A stretch of 64,000 nucleotides of DNA, from the NCBI RefSeq assembly GCF_003182275.1, contig NZ_QGTR01000007.1, positions 1 through 64,000 on the forward strand, given 5' to 3'. Below are positions 24,147-33,095 of the stretch, piece after piece (positions within the stretch are counted from its first letter, which is position 1; each line of letters begins with the position of its first letter). This stretch comes from Hoeflea marina. Its GTDB lineage: Bacteria; Pseudomonadota; Alphaproteobacteria; Rhizobiales; Rhizobiaceae. The position numbers were made by a program, and so were the translations under genes. Below the pieces are notes generated by a model. The model saw nothing but the letters and a program-made list of their open reading frames with translations, ran no database searches and was not told the DNA's origin.

Positions 24147-26486
24147 TCATCCAGCCCTCGGCAGGGGCCTGATGACCGGGTGATGTCCCGCCAGCATCGA
24201 GCCTATGACATCGGGGGCGACAGGCCGGCTGAAATGGAAGCCCTGAACCTCGTCGCAGCCATTGCGCCGCAGGATCTCGAGCTGCTCGCCCGTCTCGACG
24301 CCTTCGGCGATGACCTTCATGCGCAGATTCTGGCCAAGCGAGATAATGGCGGCAACGATGCCGAGGTCGCTGTCGTCGCTGGCGAGGTTGCTGATGAAGC
24401 ACTTGTCGATTTTCAGCCGGGCAACGGGAAAGGACTTGAGCGCGCTAAGGTTGGAGTAGCCGGTTCCGAAATCATCGATGGCGAAGCGGACACCCAGCTC
24501 GCGCAGGTCGTTCATGGTGGCAATGGCCTGGTCCATGTTCTGCATCAGCAGGCTCTCGGTCAGTTCAAGCTCCAGGCAGCCGGCATCAAGGCCACTGAGA
24601 TCAAGGGCATGCTTGACCCGGCAGACCCAGGTCCTGTCGGAGAACTGGCGCGCGGACACGTTCACGCAGACGGTGAGCGGCGCGAGCCCGGCGTCCTGCC
24701 AGGACTTGTTCTGGCGGCAGGCCTCCTGCAGTACCCAGTCGCCCAGTGGCACGATCAGGCCGGAGGATTCGGCCAGGGGAATGAAGTCCGCCGGCGAGAT
24801 CAGCCCCTTGACCGGGTGGTCCCAGCGCACGAGCGCCTCGATGCTGACCATCCTGCCGGAGGCAAGGTCGATCTGGGGCTGATAGCGAAGATGGAATTCG
24901 CCACCGGAAATTGCCGTTCTCAGTTCTTCGATCTGGTTGAGCCGGCCATGGACCCTGGAATTCATCTCGGTGGTGTAGAACTGGAAATTGTCGCGGCCAG
25001 CCTCCTTCGCCTTGTACATCGCGGCGTCCGCGTTGATCAGCAAGGTCTCCGTCGATCTGCCATCGGCCGGATAGGTCGCCACGCCCATGGAGCAGGTGAT
25101 GTGAAACGCATGGCCATCGACCATGAATGGCTTGCTGATCTCGGCGCGGATGCGTTCCAGGACTTCCAGGTTCGCGGCGGGATCGTCGGCCTGGCCGGCG
25201 AGCAGGATAACGAATTCGTCGCCGCCGATCCGGACAATCGTGTTGCCGGGGCCGACACAGCTCTGCATCCGCCGCGCCACGGTGCTCAACACGGTGTCGC
25301 CTGCGGTGTGGCCGAGGCTGTCATTGACCAGCTTGAAGTTGTCGAGGTCAAGAAAGACAAGCGAGAGGCACGTTCTTTCCGGTCTCGCCTCGCCAATGGC
25401 CCGGTCGATGCGCTCCTCCAGAAGGGTCCGGTTGAGCAGACCTGTGAGGGCATCGTGATGGGCCAGATGGTTGATCTGGTCCTCGGCATGCTTGCGCTCG
25501 ATCGCGATGGCCGCCAGCCGCACGGCATCATGGGTGAGTTCGAGTTCGGCCGCCCCCGGGCTTGCCACCCTGCCGGTGTACATGGCGAAGGTCCCGAGCA
25601 CCGTGCCTTGATGCGAGAGGATCGGATTGGACCAGCAGGAGCGCAGGCCATGGAGCTCGGCAAGCTCCTGAAATCCTTCCCACCGCGGGTCGTTGGCGAT
25701 GTCGGATACAACCACCGGCATGCCGTGATAGGCCGCGGTTCCGCAGGAGCCGACGCTTGCGCCGATCGTCACGCCGTCGATGGCATCGACATAGGCGGGC
25801 GGCAGGCTTGGTGCCGCGCCATGGTGGAGTTGCCTGGTCCTCGCGTCGTAGAGCAGCACGGAGCAGAATACACCCTCCATCTGGTGCTCGATCACCTGAA
25901 CCAGGGAATTGAGCACGTCGAAGACCGAATCGTTCCTGGCGATCATCTCCAGCACTCGCGTCTGTCCCTCAAGCAGAATGTCCGAGCGCTTGCGCTTGGT
26001 GATGTCGCGGGAGACGCCGACAATGCCGATGATCTCTCCTGCCGCGTTGTGCAAGGGCAATTTCGAGGTCGACAGCCATCGCCGCGTTCCCGAAGAGAGC
26101 TGCACATGCTCCTCGCTGTCGAGCATCGGCTTGCCGGTCTGGAGAATTCGAAGCTCATCGTCGTGAAGCTTCCTGGCCCGTTCAACGGGCTGAAGATCGG
26201 CATCCGTCTTGCCGCACAGGTCCGAAGGGTCGGCAAAGCCGAGATCAACCGCGATCGTCCGATTGGCGATCAGGTAACGGTGCTGCATGTCCTTGACGAA
26301 GAGATAGTCCGGCACGTGGTCGATCATGGCCCTGAGCGAGGTCAGCTCGGAGAACAGCGGATGCTTCGCTGTTCCGGCAACGCGGCCGGGGTGTCTCAGT
26401 TCGACCGCAGCGGATCTGAGCGCCTCAACAATATCATCGCTGGTTGCGCCAGCTACCGGGCCAAATGCGGATCTGCTTGTCGCCAA
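24147..26486 (-). CDS. PAS-GAF-GGDEF-EAL c-di-GMP signalling protein
   Basis: 779-aa cytoplasmic sensor with no membrane segment. A PAS domain (about 48-165) ends with GIVGVSRDITKRKRSD. A GAF domain (about 180-330) has GASVGSCGTAAYHG and a CWSNPILSHQG phytochrome-like stretch. The GGDEF domain (about 345-500) has an intact RIGGDEF. The EAL domain (about 520-765) has SIEALVRWDHP, NVSARQF, ELTES, DDFGTGYSN and KIDKCFI, all catalytic positions apparently kept. Both cyclase and phosphodiesterase activity are possible. It is transcribed alone, 150 nt upstream of the flavoprotein gene, with no obvious functional link. Confidence 0.93.
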   Translation of the reverse strand: MATSRSAFGPVAGATSDDIVEALRSAAVELRHPGRVAGTAKHPLFSELTSLRAMIDHVPDYLFVKDMQHRYLIANRTIAVDLGFADPSDLCGKTDADLQPVERARKLHDDELRILQTGKPMLDSEEHVQLSSGTRRWLSTSKLPLHNAAGEIIGIVGVSRDITKRKRSDILLEGQTRVLEMIARNDSVFDVLNSLVQVIEHQMEGVFCSVLLYDARTRQLHHGAAPSLPPAYVDAIDGVTIGASVGSCGTAAYHGMPVVVSDIANDPRWEGFQELAELHGLRSCWSNPILSHQGTVLGTFAMYTGRVASPGAAELELTHDAVRLAAIAIERKHAEDQINHLAHHDALTGLLNRTLLEERIDRAIGEARPERTCLSLVFLDLDNFKLVNDSLGHTAGDTVLSTVARRMQSCVGPGNTIVRIGGDEFVILLAGQADDPAANLEVLERIRAEISKPFMVDGHAFHITCSMGVATYPADGRSTETLLINADAAMYKAKEAGRDNFQFYTTEMNSRVHGRLNQIEELRTAISGGEFHLRYQPQIDLASGRMVSIEALVRWDHPVKGLISPADFIPLAESSGLIVPLGDWVLQEACRQNKSWQDAGLAPLTVCVNVSARQFSDRTWVCRVKHALDLSGLDAGCLELELTESLLMQNMDQAIATMNDLRELGVRFAIDDFGTGYSNLSALKSFPVARLKIDKCFISNLASDDSDLGIVAAIISLGQNLRMKVIAEGVETGEQLEILRRNGCDEVQGFHFSRPVAPDVIGSMLAGHHPVIRPLPRAG

Positions 26487-26684
26487 TTTCCATCCCCGAT
26501 TGGTTTCAGTTTGGGGTGCTCAGCCGCGAGTTATACTCAGAACTCATAATCAACTACTAAACGCGTGCACGTGAGATTCCGGTATCAAAAACTGAACTCA
26601 TCGAAAGAACTGGTTAAGAAAAGTCTGCGTTCTCGGGATGGCTCGGTCTGCCGCGCCCGGGCTTTCGCAGGCGTTGACGGCGTT

Positions 26685-27644
26685 CTAGCGGTAGATCCGA
26701 TCGTCCATCGGCGTGCGGTCGATCAGATCGGTGATGGCCCTGAGCATGGCCGTTTCCGCGCGGTTGGGCTTGGAATGCGGGTTCCAGACCACATGCACAT
26801 CGATTGCCGGAGGATTGTCGTATGGCGGCAGCCGCCACAACCGGCCGCGCTCGACGTCCTCGCGCACCACATGGAGCGGAAGCGGGCCGATACCGAGGCC
26901 GGCAATGATCATGCGGCGGACCTCCTCGAGGTTCGGCGAGGTGCCGACGATGCGCGCATCCAGCTTCGCCTCTGCGCGCATTTCGGCAACCGGACGGAGG
27001 GCGTCACCCATCTGGTCGGTGACGAAGCTGACCGAGGAATGGCCCTCCAGATCCGCGACCGCGACTCCCTCGCGGCCGAAGAGCGGATGGGTGGGACCGC
27101 AGAAGAGCCCGAAATACTCCCGGAACAGGCGCCGGTATTCGAGCTGCGGGCTGCGATCCATCACCAGGCAGATCGCCAGCGAGGCGCGGCGGGCGGCGAT
27201 GGCGGAGAGCGCGCTGCGGCTGGCCATGATCTCGATGGAAAGCGTGGCGCGGGGGTGGTCAATGTGGAAGCGGTTCAGCATCGCGTCGACCAGCGGGCTG
27301 ACCACATGGCTGGCCATGACGATGCGGACATGGCCGCTGACCTCGTCCTCGACATCGCGAATGACGGTACCGAGCCTGAGGATGGCGCTGTGGATGTCGA
27401 TGGCCTCGTCATAGAGCAGCCTGCCGGCGGCGGTGAGCTCGAACCTGCCGGGCTTGCGGTTGATGAGACGCTTGCCGAGGCGATCCTCAAGACGCTTGAG
27501 GGCGCTGGAAACCGTGGGCTGCTTCAGGCTGAGCCGTTCGGCGGCGTCGGTCACCGAGCGCGATCCGGCGAGCACCAGAAAAGTGCGCAGCAGGTTCCAG
27601 TCCAGATCTCGGGCCAGACGTTCGGGCGGGGTGAGACTGCTCAT
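26685..27644 (-). CDS. LysR-family transcriptional regulator
   Basis: 319-aa LysR-type regulator. The N-terminal HTH reads WNLLRTFLVLAGSRSVTDAAERLSLKQPTVSSALKRLE, followed by the co-inducer domain with FHIDHPRATLSIEIM and the C-terminal IAGLGIGPLPLHVV. It is divergent from the polyamine-type ABC operon with a 109-bp intergenic region rich in short inverted repeats, the usual layout for a LysR activator of its neighbour. A polyamine or its degradation product is a reasonable ligand guess. Confidence 0.92.
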   Translation of the reverse strand: MSSLTPPERLARDLDWNLLRTFLVLAGSRSVTDAAERLSLKQPTVSSALKRLEDRLGKRLINRKPGRFELTAAGRLLYDEAIDIHSAILRLGTVIRDVEDEVSGHVRIVMASHVVSPLVDAMLNRFHIDHPRATLSIEIMASRSALSAIAARRASLAICLVMDRSPQLEYRRLFREYFGLFCGPTHPLFGREGVAVADLEGHSSVSFVTDQMGDALRPVAEMRAEAKLDARIVGTSPNLEEVRRMIIAGLGIGPLPLHVVREDVERGRLWRLPPYDNPPAIDVHVVWNPHSKPNRAETAMLRAITDLIDRTPMDDRIYR

Positions 27645-27647
27645 CTC

Positions 27648-27696
27648 ATTATCAATATCATCAATGATGACAATATCAATTATCTATTTGATCAAT
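27648..27696. promoter_or_regulatory. AT-rich divergent control region with repeated ATCAAT motifs
   Basis: This 49-bp AT-rich block between the LysR gene and the transporter operon carries AATATCAAT-type repeats and the inverted repeat TCATC-AAT-GATGA at 27658-27670. It has the size and position expected for LysR recognition and activation sites. I do not assign exact -35 and -10 elements. Confidence 0.5.
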
Positions 27697-27753
27697 ATGT
27701 CGAGGGCTCCCATCATGGGTCAACGACAAAAGCGCCGGGGAGCGCTCTGGATC

Positions 27754-28620
27754 ATGAGCATTGAGGCACGAGAGGCGCGGCAGCCGTGGATTCTGCTGGC
27801 GCCGGCACTGACGGCGATCTGCCTGCTGCTGATCGTGCCGCTGATGTTCATCGTGGTCTACTCCTTCTGGCTCAAGAGCGCGCAGGGCGCCGACACGCCG
27901 GGCTTCTTCCTCGACAACTGGCAGGAGGTGCTGACAGACGGTTTCTATCGCGACATCCTCTTCAACACGCTGAAGATCTCGGCCATCACCACGATCGCCT
28001 GCGCCTTGCTCGGCTATCCCGCCGCCTATTTCATAGCGCGCTCCAAAGGCAACAAGCTGATCCTGCTGGTGCTGCTGATGCTGCCGTTCTGGATCAGCTA
28101 CATCATCCGGACCATGAGCTGGATCAACATTCTCGGAGTGTCCGGCGCGCTCAATTCGGCGCTCATCTGGCTCGGCATCATCGGCGAGCCGATCCAGATG
28201 CTCTACAATGAAACCACGGTGATCCTGGGTCTCGTGCATTTTCTGCTGCCGTTCATGGTGCTCAACATTTTCGTCAGCCTCGACGGCATCGACACCAATC
28301 TGGAAGACGCAGCGGCTTCGCTGGGCGCGACGCGCTGGCAGGGATTCCTGCAGGTGACGCTGCCGCTGTCGCTGCCCGGACTGGCCGCGGGCGGGCTGCT
28401 TTGCTTCGTGCTCGCCGCCGGCACCTACATCACCCCGGTCATCCTCGGCGGACCGCGGGACGCGATGTTCGCAAACCTGGTCTACGAGGCGATCATCCGG
28501 CAGCTCAACTGGCCGCTTGGCTCGGCGCTGTCGCTGCTGCTGCTCATCGTGCTGGGCGCGCTGGTGCTCATCTACAACCGCTATCTCGGCATGGCGCAAC
28601 TGGCGAAGGGGCTTGGCTGA
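27754..28620 (+). CDS. polyamine-type ABC transporter permease (PotB-like)
   Basis: 288-aa inner-membrane permease with six helices. The EAA-loop equivalent is DAAASLGATRWQGFLQVTLPLSLPG. YIIRTMSWINILG is typical of PotB/PotH. Start candidates are ATG 27697, 27715 (GAGGG 8 nt upstream) and 27754 (GGGGAG 11 nt upstream); I use 27754 because it gives the usual short N terminus ahead of PWILLAPAL. It overlaps the next permease by one base. It is the first gene of the operon controlled by the divergent LysR protein. Confidence 0.88.
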   Translation: MSIEAREARQPWILLAPALTAICLLLIVPLMFIVVYSFWLKSAQGADTPGFFLDNWQEVLTDGFYRDILFNTLKISAITTIACALLGYPAAYFIARSKGNKLILLVLLMLPFWISYIIRTMSWINILGVSGALNSALIWLGIIGEPIQMLYNETTVILGLVHFLLPFMVLNIFVSLDGIDTNLEDAAASLGATRWQGFLQVTLPLSLPGLAAGGLLCFVLAAGTYITPVILGGPRDAMFANLVYEAIIRQLNWPLGSALSLLLLIVLGALVLIYNRYLGMAQLAKGLG

Positions 28621-29405
28621 TGGGCTGGCGTCTGATCCGCACCTACACGGTCCTGGTCTATCTGTTCATGTTCCTGCCGATCGCGGTGGTGGTGCTGCTG
28701 TCGTTCAATGCCAACCAGTTCGGCAGCTTCCCGATGACGGGGCTTTCCACCCGCTGGTTCGAGGTGCTCTGGAACAACGATGCGATCATGCGGGCCTTCC
28801 GAACCTCGATCGTGCTGGGGTTGATGACGGCGGTGATCTCCACCGTTCTTGGCGTGCTGGCCAGCCTGGCGCTGGTGCGGTACGCCATCCCGGGGCGCAA
28901 CCTGATCACAACGCTGCTGATCGCGCCGATCCTGGTGCCGGAAGTGGTGCTTGCGGTGGCGTTGCTGCTGTTCCTGAACTTCCTCAATATCGGCAAGAGC
29001 TTCACGCTGCTTCTGATGGGCCACGTCATCTTCACTCTGCCCTTCGTCATTCTGGTGGTGCAGGCAAGGCTGGTGAGCATCCGCCGCGATGTCGAGGAGG
29101 CGGCGCTCAGTCTCGGCGCTTCGCCGATGCAGACATTCTTCGCCATCACCCTTCCGCTGCTGATGCCGGCGGTGGCGGCCGGCGGCCTGTTCGCCTTCAC
29201 CATCAGCTTTGATGACATCACCGGAACCCTGTTCTGGAAGCCGGGCGGTATCGAGACCGTGCCGACGCAGATCTTCTCGATGCTGCGCAATTCGATCTCT
29301 CCGGAGATCAACGCCCTTGGCACGGTCATCATCGTGCTGACCGTCGGGCTGCCGCTGATGGGCGCGGCCATTGCCCGGAAACTCTCAACCAGAAGCGGCG
29401 GATGA
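28620..29405 (+). CDS. polyamine-type ABC transporter permease (PotC-like)
   Basis: 261-aa permease. FMFLPIAVVVLLSFNANQFG and STRWFEVLWNN are typical of PotC/PotI. The EAA motif is EAALSLGASPMQTFFAITLPLLMPA, the contact site for the ATPase. TISFDDITGTLFW near residue 200 corresponds to the conserved FDD of spermidine/putrescine permeases. It overlaps the upstream permease by one base and the binding-protein gene by ATGA, giving a translationally coupled set. Confidence 0.92.
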   Translation: MGWRLIRTYTVLVYLFMFLPIAVVVLLSFNANQFGSFPMTGLSTRWFEVLWNNDAIMRAFRTSIVLGLMTAVISTVLGVLASLALVRYAIPGRNLITTLLIAPILVPEVVLAVALLLFLNFLNIGKSFTLLLMGHVIFTLPFVILVVQARLVSIRRDVEEAALSLGASPMQTFFAITLPLLMPAVAAGGLFAFTISFDDITGTLFWKPGGIETVPTQIFSMLRNSISPEINALGTVIIVLTVGLPLMGAAIARKLSTRSGG

Positions 29406-30589
29406 ACCGCCCGATCGACCTTGAACCACGGATGGAGAACCAGATGGACGATACAAGACGCTACGAACGACTGCGCGAGCGGTTCCAGAACGGCGACATC
29501 AGCCGCCGCAATTTCTTCGGCCTTCTCGGCGCCGCGGGCGCCGCCTATGGCCTGCAGATGCCCTTCGCCCGGCAGGCATTCGCCGCCGGAGACGTCAGCC
29601 AGGTCCGTTTTGACGGCTGGGGCGGGGTCGTCTCGGAGGCCTTCCGCAAATATGCCTTCGATCCCTACACTGCCAAGACCGGCATCAAGGTCGTGGACGG
29701 AACGTTCCCCGGCGGCGATGAATACCTCGCGCAGGTGCGAGCCAGTCAGCCCGGCGAGTACAACATCGCCCATCTGTCGGGCGTGTTCGATTACGCCCGC
29801 TATCACAGCTTCGAACTGAACAGCGAGCTCAACCTCGACAACATCCCGAACATGACCAATGTCATGCCGGCGCTGATGAATGCATTCAAGTCGATCACGC
29901 CCGACAGCCTCAGCGCGGCGCCCTACAACTACGGCACGACAGGCCTCGCCTACAACCGCAAGCATATCAGCGACGAGGAAATGAAGGAGAAGGGCGCCAA
30001 GATCCTCATCGACGAGAAGTACAAGGGCAAGATCGGCGGCTGGAGCGACTGGCGCACGCGCCTCTGGTACGCGGCGTTGCAGACGGGTCAGAGCCCCAAT
30101 GACATCCAGGACATGGATGCGGCCTGGGATGCCGTGCGCAAGCATCGCGATCTGGCGCTGAAATACTGGGCCTCGGGCGCCGAACTGATGAGCCTGCTGG
30201 CGGAAGAGGAAATCTACGTCACCGAAGGCTGGTCGGGCCGCATCTACGCCCTGCAGGAGCAAGGCCACGACATCGGCTATTTCGATCCGCCGCAGAGCTT
30301 CGGATGGCAGGAGTGCCTGTTCGTGATCAAGGGCAGCCCGATGGCGGCCTGCGAAGAGCTGATCAACTTCATGCTCGACAAGGAGACCTCGATCGCGGTG
30401 GCGGAGGGCCAGAGCTATCCGCCCGCGCTCGACCCGACCAAGGTCGATCTCGGCGAGAAGATCCCGAAGCTGCCGGCCTTCGATCCGACCGGCACGCTGT
30501 CCGGCCTGACATTTGCCAATCCGAACTACTGGAACGGCAACGAGGCAGACTGGTCGAAAGAGTTCGCCCGCGTCCAGCGCGGCTACTGA
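29402..30589 (+). CDS. polyamine-type ABC solute-binding protein (PotD-like), Tat signal
   Basis: 395-aa extracytoplasmic binding protein. SRRNFFGLLGAAGAAYG around residue 35 is a twin-arginine signal, so it is probably exported folded, with cleavage near AFAAGD. The mature part has WGGVVSEAFRKYAF, FPGGDEYLAQVRA and AEEEIYVTEGWSGR, in the order seen in PotD/PotF-like proteins. The long leader before the RR motif leaves the start open; ATG 29402 overlaps the permease stop, and ATG 29432 or 29444 are alternatives. The downstream acetylpolyamine hydrolase supports a polyamine-like ligand. Confidence 0.9.
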   Translation: MNRPIDLEPRMENQMDDTRRYERLRERFQNGDISRRNFFGLLGAAGAAYGLQMPFARQAFAAGDVSQVRFDGWGGVVSEAFRKYAFDPYTAKTGIKVVDGTFPGGDEYLAQVRASQPGEYNIAHLSGVFDYARYHSFELNSELNLDNIPNMTNVMPALMNAFKSITPDSLSAAPYNYGTTGLAYNRKHISDEEMKEKGAKILIDEKYKGKIGGWSDWRTRLWYAALQTGQSPNDIQDMDAAWDAVRKHRDLALKYWASGAELMSLLAEEEIYVTEGWSGRIYALQEQGHDIGYFDPPQSFGWQECLFVIKGSPMAACEELINFMLDKETSIAVAEGQSYPPALDPTKVDLGEKIPKLPAFDPTGTLSGLTFANPNYWNGNEADWSKEFARVQRGY

Positions 30590-30652
30590 TCGATGCCCGG
30601 CCCCGCCGCCACGGTGGGGCCGGATCCTTCCCCAATCCGGAGGCCTGATGCC

Positions 30653-31741
30653 GTGAGCGCCGTTTCCCTGACCAAAATCGTCAAGCGATTTGGCGAGTAC
30701 ACCGCCGTGCATCCGATGTCGCTCGACATCGCCCAAGGCAGTTTCATCACCTTGCTGGGACCGTCCGGTTGCGGCAAGACCACGACGCTGCGGATGATCG
30801 CCGGCCTGCTCGATCCGAGCGAGGGCGAGATCGCCATCAATGGCAGGCGTGTCAACGACGTGCCGATCCACAAGCGCAATCTCGGGCTGGTGTTCCAGAA
30901 CTACGCCCTGTTTCCGCACAAGACGGTTGCCGAGAATGTCGCCTTCGGTCTCAACTACCGCAATGTCGGCAAGGAGGAGGCCAGGCGGAAGGTCGCGGCC
31001 GCGCTTGACCTGGTGCAGCTGCCCGATGTCGGCGGCCGCTACCCGAAGCAATTGTCCGGCGGCCAGCAGCAGCGCATCGCGCTGGCGCGCGCCATCGTCA
31101 TCGAACCCGACGTGCTGCTGCTCGACGAGCCGCTGTCGGCGCTCGACGCCAATCTGCGCGAGGACATGCGCGTCGAGCTCAAACGCATCCAGCAGCGCAT
31201 CGGCGTGACCACCATCTTCGTCACCCATGATCAGACCGAAGCGCTTGCAATGTCCGACCAGATCATCGTCATGTCCGAGGGCCGGGTGGAGCAGGTCGGC
31301 GCGCCGGAAGCGGTCTACAACACGCCGGCGACCGAATTCGTCGCCCAGTTTCTGGGCGCCTCCAACATTCTGCCCGCCCAGTGCACCACTGTCTCCGGGA
31401 ACGAACTCGCGCTGGAACTGCCGGACTTCCCCCGCTTCGCGATCCCGCGGGAGCGCGGGCCGGATATTTCGCAGTCCGGCCCCGTGCGGCTGGTCATCCG
31501 GGCGGAAAAGTTGCATCTGATGCCGGCCGGGACATCTGCGGACGGGATCCTGTCCGTCGCCGCCACGGTCGAGAACGTCGACTACCAGGGCCAGTCTGCC
31601 CGCTACTTCCTGCGGGTGGGCGACCAGCATCTGCAGGCGATCAACATGATTGAAGACCATCCCTTCACCACCGGTGCCCAGGTGGTCTTGCGGTTCCGGG
31701 CGAAGGATTGCGCGGCGCTGCCGCTGGAGAAACATTCGTGA
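30653..31741 (+). CDS. polyamine-type ABC transporter ATPase (PotA-like)
   Basis: 362-aa ATPase. Walker A is GPSGCGKTT, the Q-loop is in VFQNYALFPH, the signature is LSGGQQQR, Walker B is LLLDEPLSALD, the switch His is in VTHDQTEA, and a TOBE-type C-terminal domain follows. I chose GTG 30653 with GGAGG about 10 nt upstream, which starts at AVSLTKIVKRFG; a longer frame to 30593 would add unrelated residues. The stop overlaps the GTG of the aminotransferase gene. It energises the two permeases upstream. Confidence 0.94.
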   Translation: MSAVSLTKIVKRFGEYTAVHPMSLDIAQGSFITLLGPSGCGKTTTLRMIAGLLDPSEGEIAINGRRVNDVPIHKRNLGLVFQNYALFPHKTVAENVAFGLNYRNVGKEEARRKVAAALDLVQLPDVGGRYPKQLSGGQQQRIALARAIVIEPDVLLLDEPLSALDANLREDMRVELKRIQQRIGVTTIFVTHDQTEALAMSDQIIVMSEGRVEQVGAPEAVYNTPATEFVAQFLGASNILPAQCTTVSGNELALELPDFPRFAIPRERGPDISQSGPVRLVIRAEKLHLMPAGTSADGILSVAATVENVDYQGQSARYFLRVGDQHLQAINMIEDHPFTTGAQVVLRFRAKDCAALPLEKHS

Positions 31742-33084
31742 AACCCAAGAGCCACCTGTTCTATCAGACCCGCTCCCGCAGGCCGATGCTGGCGGAGGCG
31801 CGCGGCGTCTACATGTGGGATGTCGACGGCAAGCGCTACCTCGACGGATCGTCGGGGGCGATGGTCAGCAATATCGGCCACTCCAATCCGCGCGTGCTCG
31901 ACGCCATGCGGCGGCAGATGGAGAAATCGACCTTCGGCTACCGGCTGCATTTCGAGACGGAGCCCGCCGAACTGCTCGCAGCTCGCGTGGCCTCGCTCTC
32001 GCCCGAAGGCATGGAGAAGGTGTTCTTCGTTTCCGGCGGCTCGGAGGCGGTGGAGAGCGCCATCAAGCTGGCACGGCAATATGCCGTGACCGTGGGGCAG
32101 GGATCGCGCTGGAAGGTGATTTCGCGCACTCCGAGCTATCACGGCTCCACGCTGGGCGCGCTGGCGCTCACCGGCTATGCGCCGCTCGCCGATCCATTCC
32201 TGCCGATGATGCAGGCCATGCCGAAGGTTCCCGCCCCGCGCGCCTATCTCGACGGCCTGGCGATGGACGATCCCGCCACTGGCGCCCATTACGCGGCGAT
32301 GCTGGAGGCAAAGATCATCGAGGAAGGCCCCGACACGGTGCTGGCCTTCATCCAGGAACCGATCGGGGGAGCCTCCACCGGCGCCCTGGTGCCGCCGGCG
32401 GGCTACATGCAGGCGGTGCGCGAGATCTGCGACAGGCACGGCGTGCTCCTGATCCATGACGAGGTCATGTCGGGCGGCGGACGCACCGGCAAGTTCATGG
32501 GCGCCGAGCACTGGGGCGTCGAGCCCGACATCATCGCCATATCCAAGGGGTTCGGCGCCGGCTACGCGCCGCTGGGCGCGATGATTGCCCATGACCGGCT
32601 GATCGATCCGGTGCTCGACGCCGGCGGCTTCCAGCACGGCCACACCTATGCCGGCAATCCGCTGGCCTGTGCGGCGGGCCTGGCGGTCCTCGAGGAGATC
32701 GAGACCGGCGGGCTGATGCAGAACGCCGCCCATGTCGGCGGCCTCTTGAAGGCGCGGCTCGAGGCACTGATGCAGCGCTTCTCCTTCATCGGCGATGTGC
32801 GCGGCGAGGGGCTGCTGCTGGCGTTCGAACTCGTGTCCGATCGCCAGACGATGCAGCCGTTGCCGAAAGCGCTCAACGCCTATCTGGAACTGGTGGAACT
32901 TGCCTATGAGGAGGGCCTGATCATCTATTCGCGCCGGACGCGCGGCGGCATCGAGGGCGATCATTTCCTGGTCTGTCCGCCGATGATCATCACCGAGGGC
33001 CAGGTCGACGAGATCATCGACATGCTGACGACCGCACTCGACAAGTTCGCCGCCCGGGCCGGGCTTGCCATGGCGACGGCCTGA
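31738..33084 (+). CDS. class III PLP aminotransferase
   Basis: 448-aa omega-type aminotransferase (ornithine/putrescine/beta-alanine group). SGGSEAVESAIKLARQY binds the PLP phosphate, YHGSTLGALALTG is the aromatic stacking region, HDEVMSGGGRTGK holds the ring-binding Asp, and the Schiff-base Lys is in AISKGFGAGYAPLGAMI. The start is GTG 31738, overlapping the ATPase stop (GTGA) with GGAG upstream. In this operon it probably transaminates the deacetylated polyamine or the amino acid derived from it. BKACE follows 11 nt later and could cleave a beta-keto acid product. Confidence 0.92.
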   Translation: MKPKSHLFYQTRSRRPMLAEARGVYMWDVDGKRYLDGSSGAMVSNIGHSNPRVLDAMRRQMEKSTFGYRLHFETEPAELLAARVASLSPEGMEKVFFVSGGSEAVESAIKLARQYAVTVGQGSRWKVISRTPSYHGSTLGALALTGYAPLADPFLPMMQAMPKVPAPRAYLDGLAMDDPATGAHYAAMLEAKIIEEGPDTVLAFIQEPIGGASTGALVPPAGYMQAVREICDRHGVLLIHDEVMSGGGRTGKFMGAEHWGVEPDIIAISKGFGAGYAPLGAMIAHDRLIDPVLDAGGFQHGHTYAGNPLACAAGLAVLEEIETGGLMQNAAHVGGLLKARLEALMQRFSFIGDVRGEGLLLAFELVSDRQTMQPLPKALNAYLELVELAYEEGLIIYSRRTRGGIEGDHFLVCPPMIITEGQVDEIIDMLTTALDKFAARAGLAMATA

Positions 33085-33095
33085 CAGGAAGCAGC

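Noticed and set aside
30593-30652. Extended N terminus of the PotA-like ATPase
   Set aside because: The extra 20 residues are Pro/Gly-rich, unlike any PotA, and the GTG at 30653 has an acceptable ribosome binding site.
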